Assembly (NCBI RefSeq): GCF_001679325.1
Contig: NZ_LZMX01000010.1
Strand: one strand, 5' to 3'
DNA from: Haemophilus_D parainfluenzae_AD
GTDB taxonomy: Bacteria; Pseudomonadota; Gammaproteobacteria; Enterobacterales; Pasteurellaceae
Length of the DNA: 54,950 bases
A program made the position numbers and the translations under genes. Within the stretch, counting starts at the first letter, position 1; every line of letters starts with the position of its first letter. Shown here one piece after another: positions 41,301 to 49,280 of the stretch. The notes beneath the pieces are model-generated. The model was not told the origin of the DNA. It saw nothing but the letters and a program-made list of their open reading frames with translations, and made no database searches.

Positions 41301-42533
41301 ATGACAAACAAAGTCTCTCTCGACAAATCAAAAATTAAATTTGTGCTATTAGAAGGCGTGCACCAAAGTGCATTAGATACCTTGCATGCAGCGGGCTACA
41401 CCAACATCGACTTTTACAAAAAAGCCTTAGATGGTGATGAGCTAAAAGAAGCCATTAAAGATGCGCATTTTATTGGCTTACGTTCGCGTACCCAATTAAC
41501 CGCTGAAATGATTGAAGCCGCACCTAAGCTAATTGCTATTGGCTGTTTCTGTATCGGTACCAACCAAGTGGATCTTAATGCAGCCAAAATGCGTGGGATT
41601 CCAGTATTTAATGCGCCATTCTCCAATACCCGTTCAGTGGCTGAATTAGTGTTGGGTGAGATTTTGCTCTTAATGCGTAATATTCCTCAGGCAAATGCAG
41701 ATGTGCATCGTGGTTTATGGAATAAATCTGCCGTGGGTTCTCATGAAGTGCGCGGTAAAAAATTAGGTATCGTGGGTTACGGCCATATCGGTTCGCAATT
41801 AAGTATTATTGCGGAATCTCTAGGGATGGATGTGTATTTCTACGATATTGAAAGTAAATTACCATTGGGTAATGCAAAACAATTACACACACTTGAAGAG
41901 TTATTAGGTTCTTGTGATGTGATTTCGCTCCATGTGCCAGATTTACCTTCAACCCGTAATTTAATGAGTGCGGAACGTATTGCACAATTAAAACAAGATT
42001 CTATTTTGATCAATGCGGCACGTGGTACGGTAGTGGATATTGATGCTTTAGCTGCAGCACTTGAACAGGGTAAAATCCGAGGTGCGGCGATTGACGTATT
42101 CCCTGTTGAACCAGCTTCAATCAATGAAGAGTTTGTTTCTCCATTACGTAAATTTGATAATGTGATTTTAACCCCGCATATCGGTGGTTCAACCGCGGAA
42201 GCACAAGAAAACATTGGTTTTGAAGTCGCAGGTAAATTTGTGAAATATTCAGATAACGGCTCAACTCTTTCTTCCGTGAATTTCCCAGAAGTTTCTTTAC
42301 CAGAACACGTCAGTGCAAAACGTTTACTTCACATTCACGAAAACCGCCCAGGTGTATTAAACAAACTGAACCAAATTTTCGTCGAAGCCAATATCAATAT
42401 TGCAGCACAATATTTACAAACCGATCCGAAAATTGGTTATGTTGTGGTGGATGTTGAAACGGATGATGCATCACCATTATTAGCTAAACTCCGTGAGATT
42501 GAAGGTACAATCAAAGCGCGTGTGTTGTATTAA
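41301..42533 (+). CDS. serA: D-3-phosphoglycerate dehydrogenase
   Basis: SerA oxidises 3-phosphoglycerate, the first step of serine synthesis. The 410-residue protein equals E. coli SerA in length: substrate domain, Rossmann motif GYGHIGSQLS, the catalytic RGTVVDIDAL and LTPHIGGSTAEAQENIG segments, and a C-terminal ACT domain (HENRPGVLNKLNQIFVEANINIAAQYLQTD) that binds serine for feedback inhibition. The open frame extends to 41244, but that part overlaps rpiA; ATG 41301 follows AAGGAAG and gives the family N-terminus. Confidence 0.98.
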   Translation: MTNKVSLDKSKIKFVLLEGVHQSALDTLHAAGYTNIDFYKKALDGDELKEAIKDAHFIGLRSRTQLTAEMIEAAPKLIAIGCFCIGTNQVDLNAAKMRGIPVFNAPFSNTRSVAELVLGEILLLMRNIPQANADVHRGLWNKSAVGSHEVRGKKLGIVGYGHIGSQLSIIAESLGMDVYFYDIESKLPLGNAKQLHTLEELLGSCDVISLHVPDLPSTRNLMSAERIAQLKQDSILINAARGTVVDIDALAAALEQGKIRGAAIDVFPVEPASINEEFVSPLRKFDNVILTPHIGGSTAEAQENIGFEVAGKFVKYSDNGSTLSSVNFPEVSLPEHVSAKRLLHIHENRPGVLNKLNQIFVEANINIAAQYLQTDPKIGYVVVDVETDDASPLLAKLREIEGTIKARVLY

Positions 42534-42584
42534 TTTGAAAAATTAAGCAAAAACTGACCGCACTTTGTGTGGGATGGAAAGCAA

Positions 42585-42619
42585 AATGGGCAAAGTTAGT
42601 TTACTTTGCCCATTTTTAT
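42585..42619. terminator. Bidirectional terminator between serA and the hyb operon
   Basis: AATGGGCAAAGT (42585-42596) and ACTTTGCCCATT (42603-42614) form a perfect 12-base stem with T-rich flanks, ending serA and hybE. A uptake signal lies just before it. The upper stem resembles the one at 49238-49273. Confidence 0.88.
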
Positions 42620-42641
42620 TAACTGTTTGTAGCTTAAATTT

Positions 42642-43151
42642 TTATTTGATCATCGCCTTAAATAGATTGCGGCGATCAGAATTAAATGTCGGCTGTGCGG
42701 TTGGTATGGATAAAATCATACGCAAACAATCTTGTGTCAGTTGAACCGCTTGTTCGTTAGTTAGATTCGGGTCGAGTGGTGAATGTAAAGAGCAACTTAA
42801 ATATTGCGGTACATTTTCAAGGCTACTAACGGTGAAAGTGAGCGCTTTGTAAGGCAGTTGTACAGTGAGTTTATCACCTAATTCACGTGGCTCCCATTGT
42901 TGTTGAGGGCCAGGTAGAATCACCACACTCATCATCCACGGGGTTAATACTGTGCCAATCCATTGGTCTTCGAATAAAACAAACTTAGGGCAGAAACACT
43001 CGATGCCTTTATGAAAGAAAGGAAGATCTTGCATTTCGGGCACAATGTTTTTCATTTCGGCAAGGAAAATCTCCGTTGGGTTTTCTTCAAAGCCAGTGAC
43101 AGAGGTTAAAAGTGAGGTCGGATTTTGTGGTGTTTTTTCGTGTCGATACAT
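42642..43151 (-). CDS. hybE: Hydrogenase-2 assembly chaperone HybE
   Basis: HybE is the system-specific chaperone that keeps the Tat-exported small subunit HybO from leaving before maturation. The 169-residue protein shows the family core: KFVLFEDQWIGTVLTPWMMSVVILPGPQQQW, VQLPYKALTFTVSSLENVPQYLSCSLHSPLDP and TQDCLRMILSIPTAQP. The first dozen residues have no counterpart in E. coli HybE and the ribosome site is poor, so the start is uncertain. An inverted repeat element separates it from hybD by 140 bases, breaking the close spacing of the rest of the operon. Confidence 0.9.
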   Translation of the reverse strand: MYRHEKTPQNPTSLLTSVTGFEENPTEIFLAEMKNIVPEMQDLPFFHKGIECFCPKFVLFEDQWIGTVLTPWMMSVVILPGPQQQWEPRELGDKLTVQLPYKALTFTVSSLENVPQYLSCSLHSPLDPNLTNEQAVQLTQDCLRMILSIPTAQPTFNSDRRNLFKAMIK

Positions 43152-43207
43152 AGTTTATTTTTCAATATTAATAAGATTAAAGAATTCTGGAGAAACCTTA
43201 AAGAAAA

Positions 43208-43305
43208 TTCCCCTCTTTCGTAAAGAGGGGTTAGGGGAGATTTAACAATAGTCTCGATTAATTAAGTCAAATCTCCCCCAGCCCCTCTTTTCTAAAGAGG
43301 GGAGT
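43208..43305. repeat. Pair of inverted palindromic repeats at the hybD/hybE junction
   Basis: Two copies of a 35-base element face each other. The first (minus orientation) has hairpin arms at 43210-43218 and 43222-43230 followed by TTAGGGGAGATTT; the second has AAATCTCCCC at 43269-43278 and hairpin arms at 43282-43290 and 43294-43302. Each hairpin is CCCCTCTTT/AAAGAGGGG. The copies are 25 bases apart and could also pair with each other. The second copy supplies the last five codons and stop of hybD. This looks like a small mobile palindromic repeat (REP or MITE type). Confidence 0.85.
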
Positions 43306-43771
43306 CTAGATTTAAGCCGTATTCCTTAATGACTTGATTTAACGTTTCAAAAAACTTTGGCAACATGTTTTGTATTGTTTCTGTCAAACCAATTCCAGAT
43401 TCTAGCGATTCTGGTTGGATGCCGATAAGGCAAAGGTGTTTTGGGAATTCATCCGTTAATTTCATTGCAGAAAGTACATCACAAATGCCGAGTTGGTGTG
43501 GCGAAATTTTGCGAGAGAAAAAGGTAGGCACTTGTTCGTCATGTAACACGACAATCTCACCCGGCTGTTTGTTAGCAAGCACGGCATCGACAATAATCAA
43601 ATGCTCACGATTTGCCATCGCATCCAGTAATTCCATGCCACAAGTACCACCATCGATGATGTCAAAGTGCGGTTGAATTTCAGGACGTTTTTCAAGCTCC
43701 TGCACAACACGCACACCGACACCTTCATCACTTAACAAAATATTGCCAACGCCAAGAATTAACGGCTTCAT
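43292..43771 (-). CDS. hybD: Hydrogenase-2 maturation endopeptidase HybD
   Basis: HybD removes the C-terminal peptide of HybC once nickel has been inserted. The 159-residue protein keeps the three nickel-sensing residues Glu16 (ILLSDEGVG), Asp62 (IIVDAV) and His92 (SPHQLGICDVL). The last residues LDSPL and the stop are encoded by an invading repeat, so the native C-terminus has been replaced; the catalytic part is untouched. The ATG overlaps the hybC stop by one base (TAATG). Confidence 0.94.
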   Translation of the reverse strand: MKPLILGVGNILLSDEGVGVRVVQELEKRPEIQPHFDIIDGGTCGMELLDAMANREHLIIVDAVLANKQPGEIVVLHDEQVPTFFSRKISPHQLGICDVLSAMKLTDEFPKHLCLIGIQPESLESGIGLTETIQNMLPKFFETLNQVIKEYGLNLDSPL

Positions 43772-45480
43772 TACAACACCTTCACTTCAGTCACTTCGCC
43801 GTTTTCGGTATTAACGACGTGCACAGCACAGGACATACAAGGGTCGAATGAGTGAATAGTTCTAACCACTTCTAACGGTTTAGTTGGATCTGCCACCGGT
43901 GTACCAATAATGGAAAGCTCATAAGGACCCATTTGGTCTTGTTCGTTACGTGGACCTGCATTCCATGTAGATGGTACAACTGCTTGGTAGTTTTCAATGC
44001 GACCATCTTTGATCACAACCCAGTGAGAAAGCATACCACGTGGTACTTCACCGAAACCAACACCGAGGAACTCACCGTTTGCTGGAATATCAGTTTTGAT
44101 GTAAGCCGTCATATCGCCTTTAGCAATATTATCAATGAGCATTTGCCATTGAGCACTTAAAATATCGTTGATCGCACAGCAATGCACGGTACGGCCGATA
44201 ATACGTCCAAGGGTAGAATGTAATTGATCGGTGGTTAACGTGTTACCGGTCAATTTTTCATAAATGCCTTTTAATTCATTGAAGTGGTTGACAGTTGGTG
44301 TGTCATTAGCAGCCAAACCACACATTAAATAAGCAAGAGGACCCACTTCAACGACTTTACCGTAGAAGGTTGGTGCTTTTACCCAAGAGTATTTACCGTC
44401 ATCTTGCCAGCCGGTATATTTCGGACGAGTTAAGCCTGCCCAAGGTTCTAATGGTTCATCATCTTCGTACCAAGCGTGTTTACCACTTTCTTTAATTCCT
44501 TTTACAACGAACTCATCTTTTTGTTGGTCGATTGCACGGAAAGTGGATAAATCGCCGTTTTCGATATAACCACCTTTTAACATGAATTTAGCGTTATCTG
44601 CATCAATTGGGTATTCAGGCACAGATAAGTAGTTACCCGATGTTTTACCTAAGCTTAACCATTCAGGATAGTAAGCCGCAAATACTGCCGCATCTACTTT
44701 ATACACTTGGTTAATGAAGTCAGTTAAGCGATCGATACAAGCTTTCACGAACATGAGGCGTTCTTGGTTTAGTACCGCTTGGGAATCTAAGTTAATTGGG
44801 TTTGCTACGCCACCAATCGCCAAGTTTTGAATATGTGGTGTTTTACTACCGAGCAATGCCACCACGCGGTTAGCATCACGTTGACATTCAAGGGCTTGCA
44901 AATAGTGCGCGACGGCAATGAGGTTTACTTCTGGTGGAAGTTTCATTGCAGCATGACCGAAGTAACCGTTAGCGAAAATACCAAGTTGTCCACTATCCAC
45001 TAATGCTTGGATTTTTTTCTGTACGTTGCGGAATTCGTTAGCGCTATTTAATGACCATGTAGAGACACCCTTTAGCATATCTGCCGCTTTCTCAGGATCA
45101 GCTTTTAGCGCAGCGGTAATATCAACCCAGTCCATTGCAGAGAGTTGATAGAAATGCACGATATGGTCGTGAATGCTGTGTGCAGCAAGAATCATGTTAC
45201 GAATGTACTGTGCATTGACGGGGACTTTAGCACCGATAGCATCTTCTACAGCACGTACGCTGATAATTGCGTGTACAGTGGTACATACGCCACAAATACG
45301 TTGCATAATCATCCATGCATCACGTGGATCGGCACCTTTTACGATATTTTCCATACCGCGCCACATGGTACCAGAGGACCAAGCATTGGTGACAACACCG
45401 TTTTCAATTTCGCAATCAATACGTAAATGACCCTCAATACGGGTAATTGGGTCAATTGAGATACGTTTTTTTTCTGACAT
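43771..45480 (-). CDS. hybC: Hydrogenase-2 large subunit, NiFe catalytic
   Basis: HybC carries the NiFe(CN)2CO active site that oxidises H2 on the periplasmic side. The 569-residue protein has both ligand motifs: RICGVC in the N-terminal part and DPCMSCAVH near the end. The 15 residues after that His (VVNTENGEVTEVKVL) are the tail cut off by HybD, giving a mature protein of 554 residues. It has no signal peptide and is exported with HybO. Start and stop both overlap the neighbours by one base (TAATG), so translation is coupled. Confidence 0.97.
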   Translation of the reverse strand: MSEKKRISIDPITRIEGHLRIDCEIENGVVTNAWSSGTMWRGMENIVKGADPRDAWMIMQRICGVCTTVHAIISVRAVEDAIGAKVPVNAQYIRNMILAAHSIHDHIVHFYQLSAMDWVDITAALKADPEKAADMLKGVSTWSLNSANEFRNVQKKIQALVDSGQLGIFANGYFGHAAMKLPPEVNLIAVAHYLQALECQRDANRVVALLGSKTPHIQNLAIGGVANPINLDSQAVLNQERLMFVKACIDRLTDFINQVYKVDAAVFAAYYPEWLSLGKTSGNYLSVPEYPIDADNAKFMLKGGYIENGDLSTFRAIDQQKDEFVVKGIKESGKHAWYEDDEPLEPWAGLTRPKYTGWQDDGKYSWVKAPTFYGKVVEVGPLAYLMCGLAANDTPTVNHFNELKGIYEKLTGNTLTTDQLHSTLGRIIGRTVHCCAINDILSAQWQMLIDNIAKGDMTAYIKTDIPANGEFLGVGFGEVPRGMLSHWVVIKDGRIENYQAVVPSTWNAGPRNEQDQMGPYELSIIGTPVADPTKPLEVVRTIHSFDPCMSCAVHVVNTENGEVTEVKVL

Positions 45481-46706
45481 TATTCTGCTCCGCTAACTTT
45501 TTTGCTGAACGCCGCTTTTTCGGCAATAATTTTTTCTGAGTCTTCGGTATGTTTTTCTTTAAATACCGGTAATACAGGGAATAAACGAATGATTAAAATA
45601 TAGGCACATACTTCAATCGAAACGAAACCGATTGAAATAAGCAATTCTTCCGCAGATGGGAAATATTGATAGCCATTGCCCGGATTATACATGATAAGCG
45701 AGTAGTTCATACGCCATAATGCTGCACCGAGTAACATGCTTAATGCCGAAATAAATAACCAACGGGAATCTGATTTTTTCTCCCCAAGGAAGAGGGTTAG
45801 TAATGGTAATACCATCAACCAGACTTCCATCCAGAACATCCATGCTTCAAATTTAGTTAATTTATCGAAACCCACAACCATTTGCAGTTTGTCGTGATAA
45901 ATCAACTCACCAAAACGCACCGCTAAGAAACAGAAAATTAATCCTGCGGTAACGCGTGCTAATTGAGTAAATAAATGACGTTCATCTGGTGTTTTTCCTG
46001 CAAGACCCGCTTTAACTAAAGAACCCTCAAAAATCACAATAGAGAAGCCCATAATGAAAGCAGTCAGCAAGGAGAGAATTGGTAGCACTTCATAGCTTTG
46101 CCATACCGGATGGACTTTGTGACCAGCCACAATCATCAAGGAACCCATTGAAGATTGGTGCATCATTGGTAACAAGGCACCCAAGGCAATAATGAAAAAC
46201 ATGATTTTGTTCAGTTTATTAAACCATTTTTTCAAGCCGAAGAAACCAAGCCATACCGGGGCAAATTCTAGGGTTACCACGATGATGTACACCGTCATAC
46301 AAAATGCCGTTTCAAATAGAACGGAATTCGTGTTGAACTGACCTGGAATGTAGAAATATGGTAAATGCCAATAACGTCCCATATCAATGGTAATAGATAA
46401 ACCACCAAGGGAATAGCCGAATAAACTTGCAAGCAATGCAGGGCGAACAAGAGCGTGATACTTCCCTTTATTGAAAATATACACGGTCCAAGCTAACGCC
46501 CAACCGCCACAGGCAAATCCTGTACCGACAAGTAAGTCAAAGGCAATCCATAAACCCCAAGGATAACCGCCATTAAGTGCGGTAACGGAACCAATACCGA
46601 AAACCAAACGTTTTAAAATTAATAAAACGCAAAGCACGGCAAGTGGTGCAAAAAAGAGAATTGCGGCAGAAACAAGGCGACCGCCTACCGGACGTGGATT
46701 ACTCAT
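45480..46706 (-). CDS. hybB: Hydrogenase-2 integral membrane subunit HybB
   Basis: HybB is the NrfD/PsrC-type membrane protein that passes electrons from HybA to quinone. About ten membrane segments are visible in 408 residues, with conserved NGGYPWGLWIAFDLLVGTGFACGGWAL, HQSSMGSLMI and NPGNGYQYFPSAEELLISIGF. The open frame extends to 46796 inside hybA, but the ATG at 46706 (MSNPRPVGGRLVSA) has GGAGG nine bases upstream and overlaps the hybA stop by 8 bases. Confidence 0.95.
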   Translation of the reverse strand: MSNPRPVGGRLVSAAILFFAPLAVLCVLLILKRLVFGIGSVTALNGGYPWGLWIAFDLLVGTGFACGGWALAWTVYIFNKGKYHALVRPALLASLFGYSLGGLSITIDMGRYWHLPYFYIPGQFNTNSVLFETAFCMTVYIIVVTLEFAPVWLGFFGLKKWFNKLNKIMFFIIALGALLPMMHQSSMGSLMIVAGHKVHPVWQSYEVLPILSLLTAFIMGFSIVIFEGSLVKAGLAGKTPDERHLFTQLARVTAGLIFCFLAVRFGELIYHDKLQMVVGFDKLTKFEAWMFWMEVWLMVLPLLTLFLGEKKSDSRWLFISALSMLLGAALWRMNYSLIMYNPGNGYQYFPSAEELLISIGFVSIEVCAYILIIRLFPVLPVFKEKHTEDSEKIIAEKAAFSKKVSGAE

Positions 46707-47739
46707 GATGCTCATCCTCCGCTTCTTCGATTTCCTTGCGTGCCTGACGCATGGCTTCTTTTTGTGCTGCAATACGCTCAGCGATTTTATCGCCATGCAT
46801 ATTTTTGTAAGTCATAAAGGTTAAACCAGCCAGTGCGACTAATGGCAATGCTAAACCGCGATACAAGAAGTGTTGTAAATGCGCCGCACGAGAACCTGTC
46901 GCGATTTCATCTAAGTCTGGTAAACCAAGGTTAGCAAAAGGTACACCACTTAAGGCGAGCACCTGTGTACCACCACCTTCTTTTTCACCGTAGATATGAT
47001 ATTGATATGCCGGCACGGTTGCACGGTATTTATCTGTGCTATTGACGTGTTGACGTGGGTAATCATATTCAGTACCACGTAATAAGCTTAAACGACGTTT
47101 TGCTTCCGCCAATAATTCTTCACGTGTACCAAAAATAATGGCACCAGTCGGACAAACATGACAGCAACCAGGTAATTCACCTTTATCTAAGCGTTCAACG
47201 CCTTTTTGGTTACAGAGTTCACATTTGCTGATTTCACCGAATGGATTGTCGTAGTCGTATTTTGGTACATCAAATGGACAACCCACCATACAATAACGGC
47301 AACCGGTACAAATATCCGGATCGTATTTTACGATACCGGTTTTGGGATCTTTGGTAAGTGCTTGAACAGGGCAAACGGCAACGCAGTTAGGATCAACGCA
47401 ATGCATACATTGTTTTTTCACATAAGCATAGCCGTTTTCTGTTTTGTCTTTATTTGTGCCGTCGCCATCACTCCATACTTGAATAATGTTACGAGTAAAT
47501 GGAGTGAGTTTATCGTTATTTGACCAAGTTTGATCACCTTTCGGATTTACTGGTGTATGGTTTACGTTTTGACATTCAGCCACGCATGCTTGACAACCTA
47601 CACAAAGGGTAGAGTCGTAAAGCATTCCTAGTGCGCCGGGAATAGGCTCAACCGCTTCTGATGCCTGTACATTTGGCACAGGCAAAGTAGATGCGATTCC
47701 GCCAAGCATACCCGCTTTTAGAAATTTTCGTCTATCCAT
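46699..47739 (-). CDS. hybA: Hydrogenase-2 ferredoxin-type electron-transfer subunit HybA
   Basis: HybA is a periplasmic four-cluster iron-sulfur protein linking HybO to HybB. The 346-residue protein starts with a Tat signal (MDRRKFLKAGMLGG), has four Cys-rich motifs of the 4Fe-4S type (CVGCQACVAEC, CMHCVDPNCVAVCP, CTGCRYCMVGCPFD, CELCNQKG with CCHVCP), and ends in a membrane anchor (GLALPLVALAGLTFMTY) and a charged tail. It starts 2 bases after hybO. Confidence 0.96.
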   Translation of the reverse strand: MDRRKFLKAGMLGGIASTLPVPNVQASEAVEPIPGALGMLYDSTLCVGCQACVAECQNVNHTPVNPKGDQTWSNNDKLTPFTRNIIQVWSDGDGTNKDKTENGYAYVKKQCMHCVDPNCVAVCPVQALTKDPKTGIVKYDPDICTGCRYCMVGCPFDVPKYDYDNPFGEISKCELCNQKGVERLDKGELPGCCHVCPTGAIIFGTREELLAEAKRRLSLLRGTEYDYPRQHVNSTDKYRATVPAYQYHIYGEKEGGGTQVLALSGVPFANLGLPDLDEIATGSRAAHLQHFLYRGLALPLVALAGLTFMTYKNMHGDKIAERIAAQKEAMRQARKEIEEAEDEHHE

Positions 47740-47741
47740 TG

Positions 47742-48890
47742 TTATTTACCTGTATGTTGTTCTTTTTCTGCGGCTTTAGCTTCAGAACGGGCTTTATGTT
47801 GAGCGCTTAATTCGCGTAAGGTTACAACACTCACACCAGCTAAGATTGCAGCTGCACCGCCTAATAAACCAATAGCCGTCATGGTTGCACCTGAACCTTC
47901 AGTGTTGTTGACATCTGGTTTTTCAACGCGTGGTGTTGGGTTTTCGACACCTGCTAATTGGAAAATACCTTTGGTAAAGCCGACGCCTTTTTCATTACAA
48001 CCATAGCAAGGATGTCCGATACCGACCGGCCAGTTATTACCGCCGACATCACAGAATTCTAAAGTAGAGCAGTTGCCGTAAGTTTCAGGTCCTTTACAAC
48101 CAAGATGATACAAACACCAACCGTTGCGGTGACCATAATCACCGTATTCTTTAGCGAAGCGACCAGCATCAAAGTGCGGACGACGATAGCAGTTTTCGTG
48201 AATTAAGCGATCGTAGGCGAATAATGGACGATTTAATTTGTCCATTGCCGGTAGTTTCTTATAAGTAAGAATATAAGCGACAGTTGCAAGGAAGTTGTGT
48301 GGATTTGGTGGACAACCTGGAATATTAATCACTGGGGTACCTTTTGGTAATACTTCAGACAAGCTGCTTGCACCAGTTGGGTTGCCACCGCTAGAAGGTA
48401 CGCCGCCCCATGCTGCACAAGAACCGATTGCAATAATCGCTGCAGCACCTTTAGCTGCTTCTTGGATGTGCTCTACAATCGGTTTACCTGCTACCATACA
48501 ATAGACGCCGCCGTCTTTTACCGGAATAGATCCATCTACGACTAAAACATATTTTCCATAATATTGTTTAATTGCATTGTGTTTATTATCTTCAGCTTGT
48601 TCCCCGAAGGCTGCAGAAAGGGTTTCGTGGTATTCTAAGGAAATCATTTCCAATACCAAGTTTTCTACTGTTGGGTGGGTCGCACGTAGTAAGGATTCAG
48701 TACAACCCGTACATTCTTGCGCACCAATCCATAATACTGGTGGACGTTTAGGTTCGGTTAAAGCAGCGGTCATTTCGGCACCCGCTTTTGAACTTAACCC
48801 CATAGTCGCCGCAAGTGCGGTACATAACTTCATAAAATCCCGACGGGAAACTTCTGCTAAAGCAGAAAATAATCCATCACTTCGTTGCAT
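47742..48890 (-). CDS. hybO: Hydrogenase-2 small subunit HybO
   Basis: HybO holds three iron-sulfur clusters that carry electrons from the NiFe site. The 382-residue protein has a Tat signal (SRRDFMKLCTALAATMGLSSKAGA), the proximal cluster motif GAQECTGCTES, further conserved Cys in GSCAAWGG, PGCPPNPHN and the H/C cluster region (HENCYRRPHFDAG, CLYHLGCKGPETYGNC, HPCYGCNEKG), and a C-terminal membrane anchor (MTAIGLLGGAAAILAGVSVVTL). It is the first gene of hybOABCDE and sits behind an FNR-type promoter. The later E. coli genes hybF and hybG are not in the window. Confidence 0.96.
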   Translation of the reverse strand: MQRSDGLFSALAEVSRRDFMKLCTALAATMGLSSKAGAEMTAALTEPKRPPVLWIGAQECTGCTESLLRATHPTVENLVLEMISLEYHETLSAAFGEQAEDNKHNAIKQYYGKYVLVVDGSIPVKDGGVYCMVAGKPIVEHIQEAAKGAAAIIAIGSCAAWGGVPSSGGNPTGASSLSEVLPKGTPVINIPGCPPNPHNFLATVAYILTYKKLPAMDKLNRPLFAYDRLIHENCYRRPHFDAGRFAKEYGDYGHRNGWCLYHLGCKGPETYGNCSTLEFCDVGGNNWPVGIGHPCYGCNEKGVGFTKGIFQLAGVENPTPRVEKPDVNNTEGSGATMTAIGLLGGAAAILAGVSVVTLRELSAQHKARSEAKAAEKEQHTGK

Positions 48891-48934
48891 ATAATCACTC
48901 CAATTGGCACGTTACTTGTATGGTTAATCTAGCT

Positions 48935-48976
48935 ATGATATGCCTTGATGGATGAACTTTATTTGATCAGAATCAA
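48935..48976 (-). promoter_or_regulatory. FNR-activated promoter of hybOABCDE
   Basis: TTGATCAGAATCAA at 48963-48976 is a perfect FNR box. On the minus strand TATCAT (48940-48935, 5 of 6 consensus) forms the -10, which places a start near 48928 and the box centre at about -41.5, the position of a class II FNR-activated promoter. Anaerobic induction of the hydrogenase follows. Confidence 0.8.
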
Positions 48977-48980
48977 AAAC

Positions 48981-49011
48981 ACCCTTATTTTCCTTACAAA
49001 ATAAGAGGGTA
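48981..49011 (-). terminator. Orphan terminator-like hairpin upstream of hybO
   Basis: ACCCTCTTATTTT and AAAATAAGGGT pair (one mismatch) on the minus strand and are followed by GTTTTTG. No gene on that strand ends here, so it closes either a small transcript or read-through from the transporter gene before the FNR promoter. Confidence 0.45.
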
Positions 49012-49237
49012 AGTGATTGTTTTTATTTTGATTATTGAGAATGATTGTTATTTATTGTGGCTTTCTTCACTTGAAGCATATGTTATTGCACGTTATATTT
49101 TTCAATTAAAAGAAATGCTTTTGTTACCCTAAAAGAGAAATAACCAAGTGTGAAGATATGCTTTATCGTTTATATTCAAACTTTGGATTAAAAATCTTTT
49201 TAAACATTGACCAAAATTAATCTTGTTGAAGTGAGAA

Positions 49238-49273
49238 AAATGGGCAACAAAGATTATTCTATTTTGCCCATTT
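49238..49273 (-). terminator. Terminator of the second OPA transporter
   Basis: AAATGGGCAA and TTGCCCATTT form the stem; on the minus strand it is followed by TTTCTC and lies 8 bases after the stop codon. Confidence 0.75.
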
Positions 49274-49280
49274 GGATAGA

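Larger units (their letters stand above)
48891..49280. other. 390-base intergenic region between hybO and the second OPA transporter
   Basis: No protein gene is supported here. It holds the hybO promoter with an FNR box (48935-48976), an orphan hairpin (48981-49011), a Fur-like A+T-rich stretch near 49030-49052 (GATTATTGAGAATGATTGT), and the terminator of the transporter gene (49238-49273). The 180 bases between show no clear function. Confidence 0.6.

Noticed and set aside
49068..49163. CACTTG/CAAGTG and AAGCATAT/ATATGCTT inverted pairs in the hybO-transporter interval
   Set aside because: The arms are in scrambled order and cannot form one continuous stem; probably chance in A+T-rich sequence.
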